From Apoderus coryli (Eukaryota; Arthropoda; Insecta; Coleoptera; Attelabidae): 64,000 nucleotides of DNA. Within the stretch, counting starts at the first letter, position 1; each line of letters opens with the position of its first letter. The translations under genes were made by a program, and so were the position numbers. The notes beneath the pieces are model-generated. The model was not told the origin of the DNA and did not search any database. It was given only the letters and a program-made list of their open reading frames with translations. Location: NCBI GenBank assembly GCA_911728435.2, contig OU452201.1, positions 9,114,001 through 9,178,000 of the forward strand, in the 5' to 3' direction. This document shows, piece by piece, positions 1 to 12,182 of the stretch.

Positions 1-99
1 TAAAAACTGCAGTACGCGGCGTTGCCAATTGTAGAGAGGTGAAAATGAACGTTTTTGAAATAATTATTATAATACCTGATAAATAAATCAATCTTTACT

Positions 100-410
100 A
101 CTGCAGAATTGTACACTACTTCTTCGTTTTTGCAAACAACAAACTCCTAAAACGATATTTTCGTATACTTATTGAATACACTAAAAACACAACAGATTTC
201 CGAGAAGTAGATACACTAAATGCACACTTTTTTAATATTCGCTGATGCCGATTTATTTTAAATTTAACGAAATATTAAACTATGATAGCCAGTTGTAGCG
301 GTATTTGATCAATAACAATCAATCTGGAATACTCCAAATTGTAGATAATTTCTTCGTTTTTGCAAACTTCTAAACAATATTTTTGCATTTTGAACACACA
401 AACACTAACT
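100..410. repeat. diverged direct repeat pair
   Basis: Two stretches (about 107-185 and 340-410) share the string TTCTTCGTTTTTGCAAAC and looser flanking similarity (A-rich, ACAC-containing). They lie about 230 bp apart in the same orientation. No coding potential or terminal structure is visible. They are probably decayed copies of one dispersed repeat; family unknown. Confidence 0.35.
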
Positions 411-1718
411 AAACATTGCCGGTAGCATACTAAACCAGATAAGTAAAACTAGTACTTACTTATCTGAGACTAAATTTTAAAATGTAAAATGCCTGTTTAA
501 TTTTAATTTATTTAAATCCTTATTTCCAAACGGGACGAAAATGTAAACACAAAAATAATAAAATATCGGTTAATAGGTTAATAACCGCCCGGGACACCTG
601 CATGATCTACTGTGCAGAGTGCAGACAACTTCGACGTCATCTGTCAACCAACAGCCTAACGTGTTGCCAAACTTATAACACACATATTAAGCTTTTTATT
701 TTGAGTAAAAAAATAACTTATTCAAACTCAATGTGTATTGTGTATCGAGCCATATTATGCTACTTTTAATCCTTGACCTCCGCATGTGCTTTGCATGTGT
801 ATACCACGTTCGCAAGAAATTCCTCACAAATTTCTCAGATCAGATTGGCTGATGTGGCATCTCACCTACCACTCGCCCTCACTTGAAATTTTTTTTTAAA
901 AGGAACGTGACTGTCAAAATTATCATTAGCTATGAAACAATTTAATCTTAATTTCTCACGTAACTATGTTTGTTTTAACATTAAATTAAAAATCGTGGAA
1001 AAATAGACGTTAGAAATTGCGCATTATATACTTTACATCTTAGGCAGAATAAAGTACACCATATGAAAAACGGGTTGCCTACGAACACTAAACAAAAATT
1101 TTGTCGGAAATATTATAAATATGAATATATTATGAAATAACGTAGATATTAATGATGTGATGAATGGTGAATCACCAGATTTGGAAGCCAAGAGCTAACT
1201 AAGAATATTTAGCGTCTATTGACTATGGGTTTTTTTTGCCAAATCTGGCAAGCTTGCATTCACGAATAATTATTATGCAAGTTTTGTCACTATCGATCGA
1301 GTTTGTTATTGAAATATGAACAATCGATATCGTACATTTTCATCCGATAAAATAGTAATATTTTTAATATAAATACAACAATAACTAGAAACTACACTAA
1401 TGTTAATAAATTCCCAAAATATTTATCATATTATAATGCAGGTTTATACCGTAAGATTATTAACCGTATTTTTTATTTGTTTCAATAAACACTTATCTAT
1501 GATTTGTTTAAATTTTGTGATGAACGTGAACGACCGAATTAGCGTAACTTTAACAAACAATTTGAAGCATTCCTTATCGTTTTCACAACAATTTATGGTA
1601 TAGGTTGTAGGCCTACATATTATTATTGTGATGAGTGATGCCCGAGAAGTTCCTGTTGTAAAACATGAACGAGTTATGTAAAATAATAATAATTTTACAT
1701 CTACTTGAAACGGAGATT
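411..1718. other. AT-rich stretch with no recognised gene
   Basis: No reading frame here resembles a protein I recognise. The short open frame at 1400-1603 has the composition of random AT-rich DNA. A 16-codon frame beginning at 1630 ends at once and matches nothing I know. I looked for the missing first exon of spineless (Met start plus a run of Arg/Lys ending in a splice donor) and did not find it. Confidence 0.5.
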
Positions 1719-1872
1719 GGTAATGAACAGCAGTTACGACTACAAATTGAGGGTCAGCTGATCAACAAATTCGCAATAATCCTGGTGTTTTTGCACGTAT
1801 CCGAAGTTCAGTGATTAAGCGTGTAAATAAAGTGAAGTTAACAGTGGCCGCTTTGCACATTTGCTGTTGTAG
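1719..1872 (+). pseudogene. C-terminal relic of a DDE_3 (Tc/mariner-superfamily) transposase
   Basis: In three successive frames the sequence reads NEQQLRLQIEG, then IRNNPGVFARIRSSVIKRVN, then SEVNSGRFAHLLL and a stop at 1870-1872. This is the pattern of the far C-terminus of insect DDE_3 transposases: an LRxRI helix, a xxNPxxxxRVRxSxxRR segment and a closing NGxxFEHLL. Two frameshifts separate the pieces, so it is dead. Everything upstream, including the catalytic residues, is missing. The family is inferred from motif order alone. Confidence 0.55.
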
Positions 1873-2558
1873 TGTAGTTTTTGTTACCCTTTGGGGTTTT
1901 CCTGACGGAGGGGATCAACCTTGTCTTGGTCGTCGCGCTGAGTACCTGACATTAAACAAGAAGACTGAACGAGCAAAACCAAGCGGTCACCAGGAAGTTC
2001 AAAAATCATTCTATGGCATGTTAGACATATCCGAACGGTAGGTGCTAACATAATTATTTAATATTTCGTATGATTGTAGTCACATAATAATTACTTATCT
2101 ACATTTTGTAAATAATTTTTTTAATTTAAATGCGCGGTAAATCGATAAACTTGGCAACATGGTGCTGCATCATAACCTTTAAACTAATGTCTAATTTAAA
2201 CTTCAATTGGGCAGGCGGTCATAGGCATCGTAAAAAGGGAGTTTAATATGATTTACAAACAAATTATTTTCTCCTTTAATAAAAATGTTGGAATTTTTTT
2301 GAAAGGCGATTCTGTTAAATCTTATTTTTCTCTACCTCCAGTTAAAATTTTTGTACTGAGTGATAGTTCACCCTGTATAGAAACCTAATAAAAATAAAAA
2401 TAGCTCTCCAATATTTTTTTAAATTTTTCTTCGCACGCTAAATGATTTTTTAGTATATTTTCATTTTACAATATTTTTTGTATTATAGCCTCCCTTTCAA
2501 AAACTTCATAAATGCCTTTTCAACATTATTCCTTTTCTTTTTAGCTCTCCAAACCATA
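1873..2558. other. intergenic, no recognised feature
   Basis: AT-rich DNA with no supported reading frame. A sequence resembling a DNA-transposon end (CACCCTGTATAG near 2370) is present without a partner that I can find. Confidence 0.4.
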
Positions 2559-2945
2559 TTAGGTCATTCAATAAGTCCGTAGGATGACAAATAGATGGCG
2601 CTACTACAATTTTTTCCATATGATTTTTATTTACTACGATACGTGTATAAATTAAACAGCAATCTGACTATTGATTCGTGAGTTATAGCATTTTGCGTGA
2701 AGCAACTTTTGTTATTGAAAAACAAATGGAAAAAAGTGAATTTCGAGTTTTGATAAAGCATTACTATTTGATGAAAAAAAATTCAGTGGAAACCAAACAA
2801 TGGCTAAACATTATCCGAACTCTGCTCCATCGAGACAAATGGTAGAGAAGTGAATTGCTGAATTTAAACGTGGTCGTACCAGCACAAATGATGCAGAGGG
2901 CAGTGGACGCCCAAATGAGGGTGTTATTCCAGAAAATGTCAAAAA
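2559..2945 (+). mobile_element. 5' fragment of a mariner element, transposase N-terminus with frameshift and stop
   Basis: The left end TTAGGTCATTCAATAAGTCC directly follows a TA (2557-2558), as expected for a mariner terminal repeat and target site. The transposase starts at ATG 2726 and reads MEKSEFRVLIKHYYLMKKNS, then continues in a shifted frame through HYPNSAPSRQMVEK and, after a TGA in place of the conserved Trp codon, IAEFKRGRTSTNDAEGSGRP. This is the paired-type HTH region of mariner transposases, which are about 345 aa. Similarity stops near 2945, before any catalytic Asp, and no right terminal repeat was seen. It is an inactive, 3'-truncated copy. Confidence 0.85.
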
Positions 2946-3659
2946 AAACTCTCTGAGATCAACCTATACATCAAAAATCGCGTAAAAATAGTAATTTTTA
3001 AGTTGCACGAGAAAAAACCCCAGATATTTTTTTTTACAATCGTAAACCAAATTAACTCATATCGCCTACAATTCTAAAATTATATTCCTTGATTGATTTG
3101 AACTATTTTTTGCAATGTTCTTTTCATAGAGATTGTCCGAGACTTATAATTTATGATTTTTTTGCCAATGCCTCTCTCAGTTACTATTTTTCTTAGATAT
3201 TGCCTGTCTCATGAAACTTACTTGATCAAACAGTTATGACTGTAGATTTAAACGTTTTGAGTTGTAGCATGATAATAAACTTTCAATGTTGCAGTTGCTC
3301 CAACTTATTCAAGTAACTGATGATTTCTGAAGATTCTATAAATGGCGTCATACTTCTTTCAAAAAGTAGTGAGGAGAATCAAAATTGTCAGCGTTATATA
3401 TACTTAAAGGAAATGCAGTATGTTTTATTTAAAATAACCGCGTTATGACTGTTTCAATGTGCCAGGAATAGTAATACATAAATATATTTGATTTTGTGTT
3501 CCATTTCCTGTTTGATTGAAAACAATATATAACTTTAGTCACTAAGGATGGACATGCATCCCTTACACTGACAACAATAAAATTCACTGCTTAATTTTAA
3601 GACACCGTCCTGTTATTCAAAATTCACCTTGTATAGGTTAATTCAATAATGAATGACAC
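2946..3659. other. intergenic, no recognised feature
   Basis: No coding frame or structured repeat that I can support. A string CACCTTGTATAG near 3627 resembles the ends of DNA transposons seen elsewhere in the window (for example near 46,010). Confidence 0.35.
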
Positions 3660-3742
3660 GTTTTACCACTTCACCAGAGATTTAAATCTCGAGAAAATCG
3701 TCACGTGAGATTTGAAAAAGTGTTTTGGTGAAGTGGTAAAAC
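3660..3742. repeat. internally deleted relative of the 18.6 kb palindromic element
   Basis: Arms GTTTTACCACTTCACC (3660-3675) and GGTGAAGTGGTAAAAC (3727-3742) form a perfect 16 bp inverted repeat. The segment GAGATTTGAAAAAGTGTTTT and the right flank (CTACGCCAAA, TCTACTCATCG) match the arm and flank of the palindrome at 18,582-18,783. The CTGANGA–hairpin–GAAA core found there is missing here. This shows that the palindrome is a dispersed family and not a local accident. Confidence 0.7.
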
Positions 3743-4521
3743 TGTGGTAAAACTTTACGCCAAACGGTCTACTCATCGCTTACTTAATTCAAGATGAAGA
3801 AGTAGCATTTTTTACTGCTAACGACAGCTAAACATAATAAATTTATTTCTAAAGTTTCTCAACTTAAACTTACAGGGACCAGCAACAATTATTTGTGTTC
3901 CTTACAGGCTAGTTATTACATATGTATATTATTTTATTTCTTACAAAATAACAAATAACAACTAGTAATTATAATAAGTGGAAAGGAGAATACAAAAAAA
4001 AAACAATTGTTAAGTTAACAAGGCGTGTTCTTGTTCTATGATTAATTTTCTTCTAGGAATAAAAATAAAGATAGACACATAATATACTACTCTCTCCCGC
4101 TTGCAATTTGGACTTGTAATTAGTCGTCAACAATCACTTATTCAGTTTTTAAATTACATTCTAAATGTTACCAGTAACGTGCTGTGGGTAAAAGCGCGAG
4201 GGGGAGCATCCAACAATTAGTAGGTATACAAATTACAACACAAAACAGAAAATTTTTAGACAGAACTGAAAGGCAACCATTTAAAAGTAAAACATTTTAG
4301 TATAAACTTAAGTAGAACCTTTTAACACAAAAAATACATCAACATTAAAAGCGCGATATAAGTACTATATACCATCTAAATATTTCAAATTCGTCCAGTT
4401 TAAAATTCTTTGGGGTTTATTAAAACTTAAAATTATTGTATTGTTATACAATGTATTTATTATAGGTATCCATTAGAATACGCGTCAATATAGTCTGCTT
4501 TCCAAAATACACATCAAAAAT
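3743..4521. other. intergenic, no recognised feature
   Basis: AT-rich DNA; I see no gene or structured element. Confidence 0.35.
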
Positions 4522-4905
4522 TTGGAAAAGATACAACGGAGGATGGGGTCAAATGTATTTGGGATATATATGAAGGGCGCTATCCACAATGAGGATTTCC
4601 CCATGATATTCTTGAGTAAATTTGACTTTGCAACTCTAACTCATCGTAGAGCTTGTAAATGTGTGATTTTCCTTTATAAGCTCCTATATAATCAAATAGA
4701 CACTATACGATTGTTGAATTATATTAGATTTAATGTATCCTCCTTAATATCTCGCAAAACACCAAGATGTTTTATCTTCCCACAGCTAATTCGAATTCTT
4801 TGTTATTTTCTCCTATTTATGAAATGTATTCCACTTGTGATACTTCTTGAAGAAATGAGTTTAACATTTTTTCTGCAAACATTTCGCAAATCAATAGGTT
4901 TATGA
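4522..4905 (+). pseudogene. LINE (Jockey-superfamily) RT C-terminal domain fragment
   Basis: A 127-codon frame begins with a form of the EKIQRRFL motif that follows the RT palm in the insect LINEs of this window, and continues with FLYKLLYNQIDTIRLLNYI and FNVSS, comparable to FLYDLLHNNVDCLLLL / INFYTP in the neighbouring element at 5.0-6.3 kb. It carries neither the YADD box nor an (ATT)n tail and degenerates after about residue 85. It is therefore a separate, older copy lying just upstream of the next LINE. Confidence 0.55.
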
Positions 4906-4999
4906 TTACGTTAAAATGTAGTGTTTTTTAACCGTATAGTGGTTATATAAAATGTATTATATAGAATTTGTTTCTATAATGTTTAAGTCGTTCGTGTGT

Positions 5000-6263
5000 C
5001 ACAAATCTTTCGACATTCTCTCAATATATATGTGAGGCATTGGACGTCCGGAATCAGGTCGACGTGGTTTACACTGATTTTCAAAAAGCACTTGACCGGA
5101 TTGATCATAACATCTTCCTATTAAAGCTTGATTACTTTGGATTCTCCAGAGATTTGTTGACTCTGTTTGAGTCTTACCTGGCTCAAAGGCAACAATTCGT
5201 CCAGATTGAGAATGTACGGTCCCAAAGCTTCACACCGACTTCGGGCGTCCCCCAAGATTCGAATCTTGGCCCTTTGTATATCGTTGACTCAATTCACTGT
5301 CACAAACTTCTTTTTGCTGATGATCTGAAAATATTCTGGGCCATTGAGGGTGAACGCGACTGTGTGTACCTCCAGTCTTGTCTAAATTTTCTTAGTGACT
5401 GGTGTAATAGAAATAGGTTGGCACTAAACATAAATAAATGTAATGTTATGACGTATACAAGGAAAGAAAATCCAGTCTTGTTCGACTATCAACTCAATGG
5501 TATTTCACTGAAGCACCTGAACATTGTTCAGGACTTAGGTGTAACTTTCGATTCACGTCTCACATTTGTTCCACACATAGACGGGTTATCGTTGGCATGT
5601 TCTAGACTGATGGGATTTATTATAAGGAATACTCCTATGTTAGATCTAAGCTGGAATATGGTGCAATTGTATGGCAGCCCATTTATGATTCCCATAAACG
5701 AGCATTGGATTCGATTCATCGCAGATTCCTAAAATATTTATCGTTTAGAGAGGACAATATCTATCCTCCCAGAGGGAGCGTTTACTGTGATTTATTAGCC
5801 AGATTTAATGAGTCCTCTTTAGATCTCAGGGGAGTGGTGCTGTCAGTTCGGTTTCTTTACGATTTGTTGCATAACAATGTTGATTGTCTGTTGCTTCTAT
5901 CTAAAATTAACTTTTATACCCCCCGTTTATTCAATAGATATAGGCCCACCTTTTACATAGAACCATGTAAAACAAACATATTAGCACAATCACCTATTTA
6001 CTTTATGTGCAGGAATTTCAATAAAGTGTCCCATATCTGTGACATTCATTGTACTCCTCTACCAACTATCCTAAATTCATTTTTGAGCTTGCCATAAGTT
6101 GATGTTTCTTTTCTTATTTTTATTGTATTTTTTTTTTATTTTTCTATGTGTTTAGGTATTTTAGTTTTAGTTACTTTATTAATGTTACTTAGCAATATTT
6201 TGATGTTTGCTGTAATTGGGTATTTCCTGTAGCAAATAAAGTACTTATTATTATTATTATTAA
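5000..6263 (+). mobile_element. 5'-truncated Jockey-superfamily LINE with (ATT)n tail
   Basis: The frame 5040-5732 encodes RT motifs in order: [19 protein letters not shown] (palm, first catalytic Asp in YTDF), SGVPQDSNLGPL, then LLFADDLKIF with the catalytic ADD, then WCNRNRLALNINKCNVMTYT. A frameshift near 5,700 moves the C-terminal region (IHRRFLKYLSFREDNIYPPR and the AQSPIYFMCRNFN block) into the frame 5705-6097. The 3' UTR ends AAATAAAGTACTT followed by (ATT)n at 6246-6263. ORF1 and the endonuclease are absent through 5' truncation. The element is inactive. Confidence 0.88.
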
Positions 6264-6987
6264 TCTGTGATTGCATTTCCTATCCATTTTGGCTTTGCTG
6301 TTTGGACAGTTAGTTGTAGATAAATAAAAATAGATAAATAACTTTCCGAGAAACCGACTGTCGCAATCGTGGGACACCCTGTATAGTATCATTTACAGTA
6401 GCAGCAGCAGAATTCGCGTTCAGCTATTGTGTAATGCTGGAGACCCTAATAGGCGATGAGACGACGAACCTTAAAACTTTACAAATTACTTTTACAAAAT
6501 GTTGAATCTAAATTATACCTACTGTAGTGAATTTTTAGTTCTATTTAACACTGAAAAGTCCACCACGCTAAAACGCTGTCGACACATCATCAACAGTCTA
6601 GTTAACTTTCATTCCGTGCGGTAAATTAGAAAGTATCAAAACATCAGAACGTATATTATAGCGAAGTGTAATTTGTATTTAATGAAAATGGAGAAAAGCT
6701 ACATAATATGTAATCGAGGTAATACATATTTATATAATACGCTATAGCTTGAATTTTAATTCCTCCGTTTAACTAATATATTGTGTTCGTATTCTAATTT
6801 TAATAACAGTGTGGGTATACAATATCACAAATTTTTGAGAAACTTAGATTTAGATTAAATGTGTACTTTTAAATAGTTTTTCTATTTGATTTATTTTCTC
6901 TCTGTCATTTTCATTCTGTGATTTGATTTAAAAATTACGAACTTAGTGGTTGTTTAGTAGTTATTTTGAATAATATAAAGTTAAAAA
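6264..6987. other. intergenic, no recognised feature
   Basis: Contains a transposon-end-like string GGACACCCTGTATAG near 6370 without a visible partner. No coding frame that I can support. Confidence 0.35.
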
Positions 6988-7263
6988 ATGTCTCATTGCG
7001 AGTTTTCTTTGACTCCAGCGGAGTTAGTAGAAGCAGCGAAAATGGCGTCACAAAAATTATTGCCAGCTAAATCGCGGAAGTTTTACAAAACGCGTATTCA
7101 AGATTTATATGGAATGGAAAATGCAAAAGACATGCAATTCTTTCTCGGAGACGGTTTTATTGGCGTATTTTTGGGACTTGCACAACAACAAACGCCATCA
7201 ACAGTGTGGTCGAATTATTCAATGATTAGAAGTATGTTACAATTAAGTTTTAACAAAAGTTAG
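6988..7263 (+). CDS. truncated tyrosine-recombinase-like protein, N-terminal (SAM-like) region
   Basis: A 91-codon frame starts MSHCEFSLTPAELVEAAKMA and contains LLPAKSRKFYKTRIQDL, then a conserved-looking TPSTVWSNYSMIRSML near its end. The LPxKSxKxYxxxxxxF … PSTLWSxYSML pattern is that of the N-terminal core-binding domain of insect recombinase-like proteins related to Crypton or phage-type integrases. Those proteins are normally several hundred residues long. The catalytic Arg-His-Arg-Tyr domain is not present downstream in any frame I could find. The frame is intact, so it may be a first exon, a truncated copy or a domesticated remnant; I favour a truncated copy. Confidence 0.5.
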   Translation: MSHCEFSLTPAELVEAAKMASQKLLPAKSRKFYKTRIQDLYGMENAKDMQFFLGDGFIGVFLGLAQQQTPSTVWSNYSMIRSMLQLSFNKS

Positions 7264-9625
7264 AACCGTTACTCTTTCAATGATGTATATAACAACAATC
7301 ATTAGTATAATATGTAATAAACTAAACCCTTTTAACAAGGCTTTATTTAAGAAGAATGAGATGAACTGAATATTATAACATTATAGGTATAATTTATATA
7401 ACATTCTGTTTAATCTAAAACAGTATAATGATTTGTGCTGTCCAAAAAGAGCTGGAAAAAATATGTTCGAGTAAAGAGACCACTTTTTTTGTATATATTG
7501 TATATATCTAATTATTTTTAGACAACGAAATCTCCTTTTTCTAGACATGTAAATTATAGTGTGTTGCTCTTTACGTTACATTTTCTATATAATTTTAAAA
7601 CTGGTTTTTACATCCACATAGTTTTATTCGTATAATACCATTCCCTTAATTTTTGTTGCTTAATTTCAATATTTTTTTGTGTTTTTAAAAACTTTATATA
7701 CCTTTTGGTTGGTCAAGAAATCTAACTTTCAAATATATTGAAATGTAGCTTTCTAGTTTCTTTGAGTTTACGTATTTTTGAAATAAATAAAAGAATGTTA
7801 CTCAAATTATATTAAATGTATTTCCTTTCAATGAGTTGAATATTATTAATATTAATTATTTCTATTGAAATTATTGATTTAGATTTTTTTTTTACTTAGT
7901 TTTCCTAGATTTTTTTATAATTTAGAGATAATCTTTGAGCAAAAATAAATAAAAGGGTGTTAAATTTTGATTTCACCAGTTTTCGTGTTTGAAGAAGCAA
8001 AACACCAAAAGACAGGGAATGTAGCGTGTTTTCCACTTTACTATTACTATGTTAAGACGTAAGCCTTACTCAATTGTGTTGTTTTTCTCAATGGAATCAT
8101 GCCACTTTATAAATCGTGTGTTGTTCAGTAAACTAGTGCACAACTTCTGGTTTAAGACGGTATAATATAGACCAAACAATGTGCGGTCACGCATGGATAT
8201 GTCCTTTTTGTTCTACTTATATTTGCATAATGCATATCATAATATCAAAATAAGGTTTGTCACACGTTGAAATGGCTTTATTTTATTGTACCATATGAAT
8301 AATTTCAACTACACATGTTGATGCTCAATAAAATGATTTCCAAAAGCTTCATTCACGAATACTGCGGGAAGTGAAGATATAATAATCAAGGCAAATAATT
8401 CACGGAAAAGAATTTGAAGTTGCAATTTCCTAATAACAATCTTTAGATATTCATGCGACTAATCATTTACCTTTTGATGGCTTTTTGTTAGACTATCCAT
8501 CTCATGCTAATCAGCACCATCGAATTGTTGAGTTGTTATCGAAACCATTGTTTTGCATCAGAGATTCTGGATGCCTCCACTATATCTCTACTGTGGAGGC
8601 AGTGGATGGATTGACTCACTCTAGTGTTTCAAGTTTTTCCGCCGTCGCGTCGCCTAATAGAATATTATCGGACTGAATGCAAATAATTCTACTTATCAAT
8701 AAGAGGTTGAGAAATCTAATTATTGTGTTGCAATCAGGCGGACTTATCCAATGATATTTTCGGATTCCCGAATAGTTCTTTTACCTGCCGGTAAACATGG
8801 CTAACGAACTTTAATTAATTATTCACTTTTGTTGTTATGAATGGTAAAGTTACAATTATTGTAAAGCAAATCTCATTTGATTTGATATTTAAGTTGACTT
8901 TTTAGATAAAAAACAAAAGTCCCACCATGCTGCACCTAAGAGCTTTCCACTTGTTAAGCTTAAAAAGGCATAACCATAGCCTTGCTGCGCTTTGTGCATT
9001 ACGCAATGGATTTTTGCATTTTAATAGCACAAATCGTTAAGGCATTCGCAACATTTTCTGACCAATTCATGTACCACCGCTTGAGAGTAACTGCGTAGTC
9101 AAGATATTCTTAACGTACCAAATAATGAATAAAAGCTAGCACGCCAAATGTTGTACGTTGTTTTGTACTTGTCCCTGGCATCGGAAGTCGGGACAAGACA
9201 AAATAATCTTACAATGCTACAATAAACACTAAATGCTGAAGTAAGCCATTCGTGCATCCCGAAGCATATTAGGTATACGAAGCAGACAAACAAAAGGATG
9301 GAAAAACTATTTCTATATATATTCTATATGTCTGATTTGTAATCCTTAAGCAGCCGTAGTATTGTAGGCTCTTACCATTTAATTATTAAAAATTTAACTT
9401 GTTCCTCGAAGATGGTGAAAAAGAAAAAGTTAAGGATACAAGTAACAAAAATTTACCAATGTTCAACATTTTAACTTCATTTTTATCTTAATTTTATTAA
9501 TTTGACCAACACTTTTTCCATCAGAATGCTTGTATAAACGTTTAAATCGAAACCCATGTAAAATCTCTCTGTTTATTTGTATGAAGTATACCCTCACATG
9601 TAACAAATCGTATAAGGTTCCTTAA
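7264..9625. other. intergenic, no recognised gene
   Basis: About 2.4 kb of AT-rich DNA. The only structure I can point to is a perfect 9 bp hairpin stem (TGCCTCCAC at 8572-8580 with GTGGAGGCA at 8593-8601). The open frame 8485-8676 around it looks like chance and matches nothing I recognise. Confidence 0.4.
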
Positions 9626-9665
9626 GCCACTGATGATGGACGTATGTGTCCGAAACATGTCTGGC
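9626..9665 (+). ncRNA. hammerhead-ribozyme-like motif (variant with extra U)
   Basis: In order: helix I 5' strand GCCA (9626-9629); core CTGATGA (9630-9636); one unpaired T (9637); helix II GGAC/GTCC (9638-9641, 9648-9651) with loop GTATGT; GAAA (9652-9655); a minimal helix III with the bases ACATGT; cleavage-site triplet GTC (9659-9661); helix I 3' strand TGGC (9662-9665), fully complementary to GCCA. The extra base between A9 and helix II departs from the consensus. An extra residue at that junction is known in one natural hammerhead, that of chrysanthemum chlorotic mottle viroid. Activity is not shown. Confidence 0.5.
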
Positions 9666-9799
9666 AGATAAAAACAAGATATTTCAACGTATATATAAAT
9701 CATTTTGTAGAGTAGACGCCTTTTATTCAATAGTATTTCTATATAGGTCAATCGTTTTGCTATTAAAGAATGTTCATATTATAGGTACCTACGAGTATA

Positions 9800-10470
9800 T
9801 TGGCGAGTGAGGCTCTTAATGTATCCTTTTTGTCAGATTGTGGAGTTACTGAATGTGAGGTTTATGAAGCTCTGAGAAAAGTCAAAGGTAAACTTGTGCT
9901 GCGGTATTGGCCGCATTGTGTGCTATATTCAACCTTGCCTTGCAATCAAGTAATTTTCCTGCGTTTTGGAAGTTTTCAATGGTGACGCCGGTGTTTAAAA
10001 ATGGAGATAAACATGATGTAGGACATGTTAGACGACAAATTTCAACGGTGTAACATGGTTTCTTCCCGGGTCGTTCTACATCTACCAATTTATTGGTTTT
10101 AACACAGTTTTTGAGTGACTAACTTGATAATGGAGGTCAGGTAGATGTTATCTATACTGACTTTTACAAGGTGTTTAACAGACTTGATCATGTTGTCTTG
10201 ATGGCTAAATTGTGTCGTTTTGGTCTATCCAATAGTTTGCTCCTACTTTTGGTTTCATATCTAAATCGTTGTTATCAATATGTTGAGTATAGAGAGTACA
10301 GGTCTGTCAATATTTTAGTGACTTCAGGAGTCCCTCAGGGTTCTGTGTTAGGGCCATTGTTGTTTTTGTATTTTATTCATGATATTTCCAATGGCTTGAC
10401 GAGGGGTTCACTGTTGTATGCCGATGACTTCAAGATATACTCTATGATTGATAGTACATTTTTCTTTCTT
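9800..10470 (+). mobile_element. Jockey-superfamily LINE RT fragment
   Basis: Pieces of an RT in successive frames: EVYEALRKVKGK near 9860-9895, TPVFKNGDKHDV near 9984-10018 with a stop soon after, then QVDVIYTDFYKVFNRLDHVV (10,140-10,200) and, in one open frame to about 10,460, SGVPQGSVLGPLLFLYFIHD and SLLYADDFKIYSMID. The YADD catalytic box is intact, but stops and frameshifts precede it. The frame leaves RT similarity right after the palm, so the C-terminus is lost. No tail was found at the 3' side. Confidence 0.82.
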
Positions 10471-10524
10471 GATTTTCTTGAACCTTCTTTTTTATTAGTT
10501 TTGATTTTGTTTTCTTGGGGATGA

Positions 10525-12182
10525 GGTTCAACCTCTTAAACCATATATTTATTTAAAATTGGTTATTTCATGTCGGTTTTTTATATTTTTAACTTAGCTA
10601 TCTTCTTCAGGAACTAAAACATGTTTTTGGTTTTACTTGCTTATTCTCCTTTGTTGGTAACGTGTCATATTCGGAACAATAGACCCTCGGTGGTCGCAGT
10701 GGAGGGTCCGGCGCTGACCCAATCATTTTAAACCTTCCTACCAATGATTAGGCTATATTCGATTCAAATTTGTCATGTATAAAATGTTTTTTTTTAAGTG
10801 ATTAGTTTAAGTTCTTATTAGTTATTATTATTATTTTTATGTTCATGTATTTACTGCCACACAATAGAGATTGGATATATTTTTCCATTTCTCTTACATG
10901 TAGATAATGTAAACTATACATTTAAAAATATTTTTAAATATACAGGATGCTGCAAAAAATGAGTACATCAAGTTATATTTTTTACCTTGTATTTTGTTGC
11001 ATTTTTGAATTGCGGTTGAACAATATCACAGACTTTGAAAAGGGTTCCTTATATCTGTAGGTCGTTTTGATTTAATTTGATTCAAATATTATTATCAGAT
11101 TTTTTAGTTATATTATTTGTACATTCAGAGTATCTATCAGTTTATCGTCTTACAGTTAATCTAGTTCTCTCTCAAACTGTATTAATTATACAATCCTACA
11201 CCTAAATAGGTAGGTATGTATTTCAAGTCAAATCTTAGTACTTTTTATTAAAATATATGTGCATCCCAACTATAAGTGTAGTAAATTAGATCAAATAACA
11301 ACGATATAACTGTACTAACATGGAAAAAAATTGGCAACAACATCCAACCTACACGATCTACAAATACATCCAAGCAAACTATACAGTTCATAGATGGATG
11401 GTACTGATAAAAAGTACGGACGGACAAAAATAAAGTCAAACAGTAGACATAATGTTTATTGACCGGTAGCGACAGTCCTTTCCCCAAATGGTGATTAAGA
11501 CATCAACCGTAAATGGACTATTAACGAGATGGTTTGTAAAACGTGAAGAAACGACACTTTCGATTGGTACCTGTATGCTAATAGCCCAGTGGCGTATATA
11601 TAGGTATAGGCGGAACGGAACCCATATATTAGTTTTCTACTATATAAATTAGAGATAGGACCGATTGAGATGCAATAAAAACATGTCCTGGTACAAGGTA
11701 GTAAATTAGATAAGAGATTCATTAAGTTTATTTTAAATTGGGCGTCTGCCATATACATACATTTTGTTATATACACAGAGTGACTCAGTAATAATTGGAA
11801 TTATTTTATCCAACCATTCAGCATTCTTGCCGGAAATATGAACATTTCAAACGAAACACCATAGTTAACGAGTTATGGTAATGTATTTTACAATAAATAT
11901 GTATGCTAAAAGGTGTTAAAAATAGTTTTACTTACTATGGCCATACGAAAAGGAGAGGGGTATAGAATATTAAATAGCAGATTATATACTTTTCGTAAAC
12001 CAAAGATTAATCATTAATTTTTGATTTTATACTCCCTTTTCGCGAAAGCCGATCACGTTCGGCTATACTCGGTGACATGGTGTGCTACCTAAATAAACTA
12101 TTTTTTTAGTGATATTTTAAACACACAATATCCAAATTTTTGAAGAAATCCTGGAAGAACATGTTGTTGTTTTTGCACAATC
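10525..12182. other. intergenic, no recognised gene
   Basis: AT-rich DNA with short frames on the - strand (11,248-11,776) that look like chance. Short transposon-end-like strings occur (TACAGGATGC near 10,940). I can support no gene. Confidence 0.35.

Noticed and set aside
8485..8676. 63-codon frame around a 9 bp hairpin
   Set aside because: No homology pattern; the length is expected by chance.
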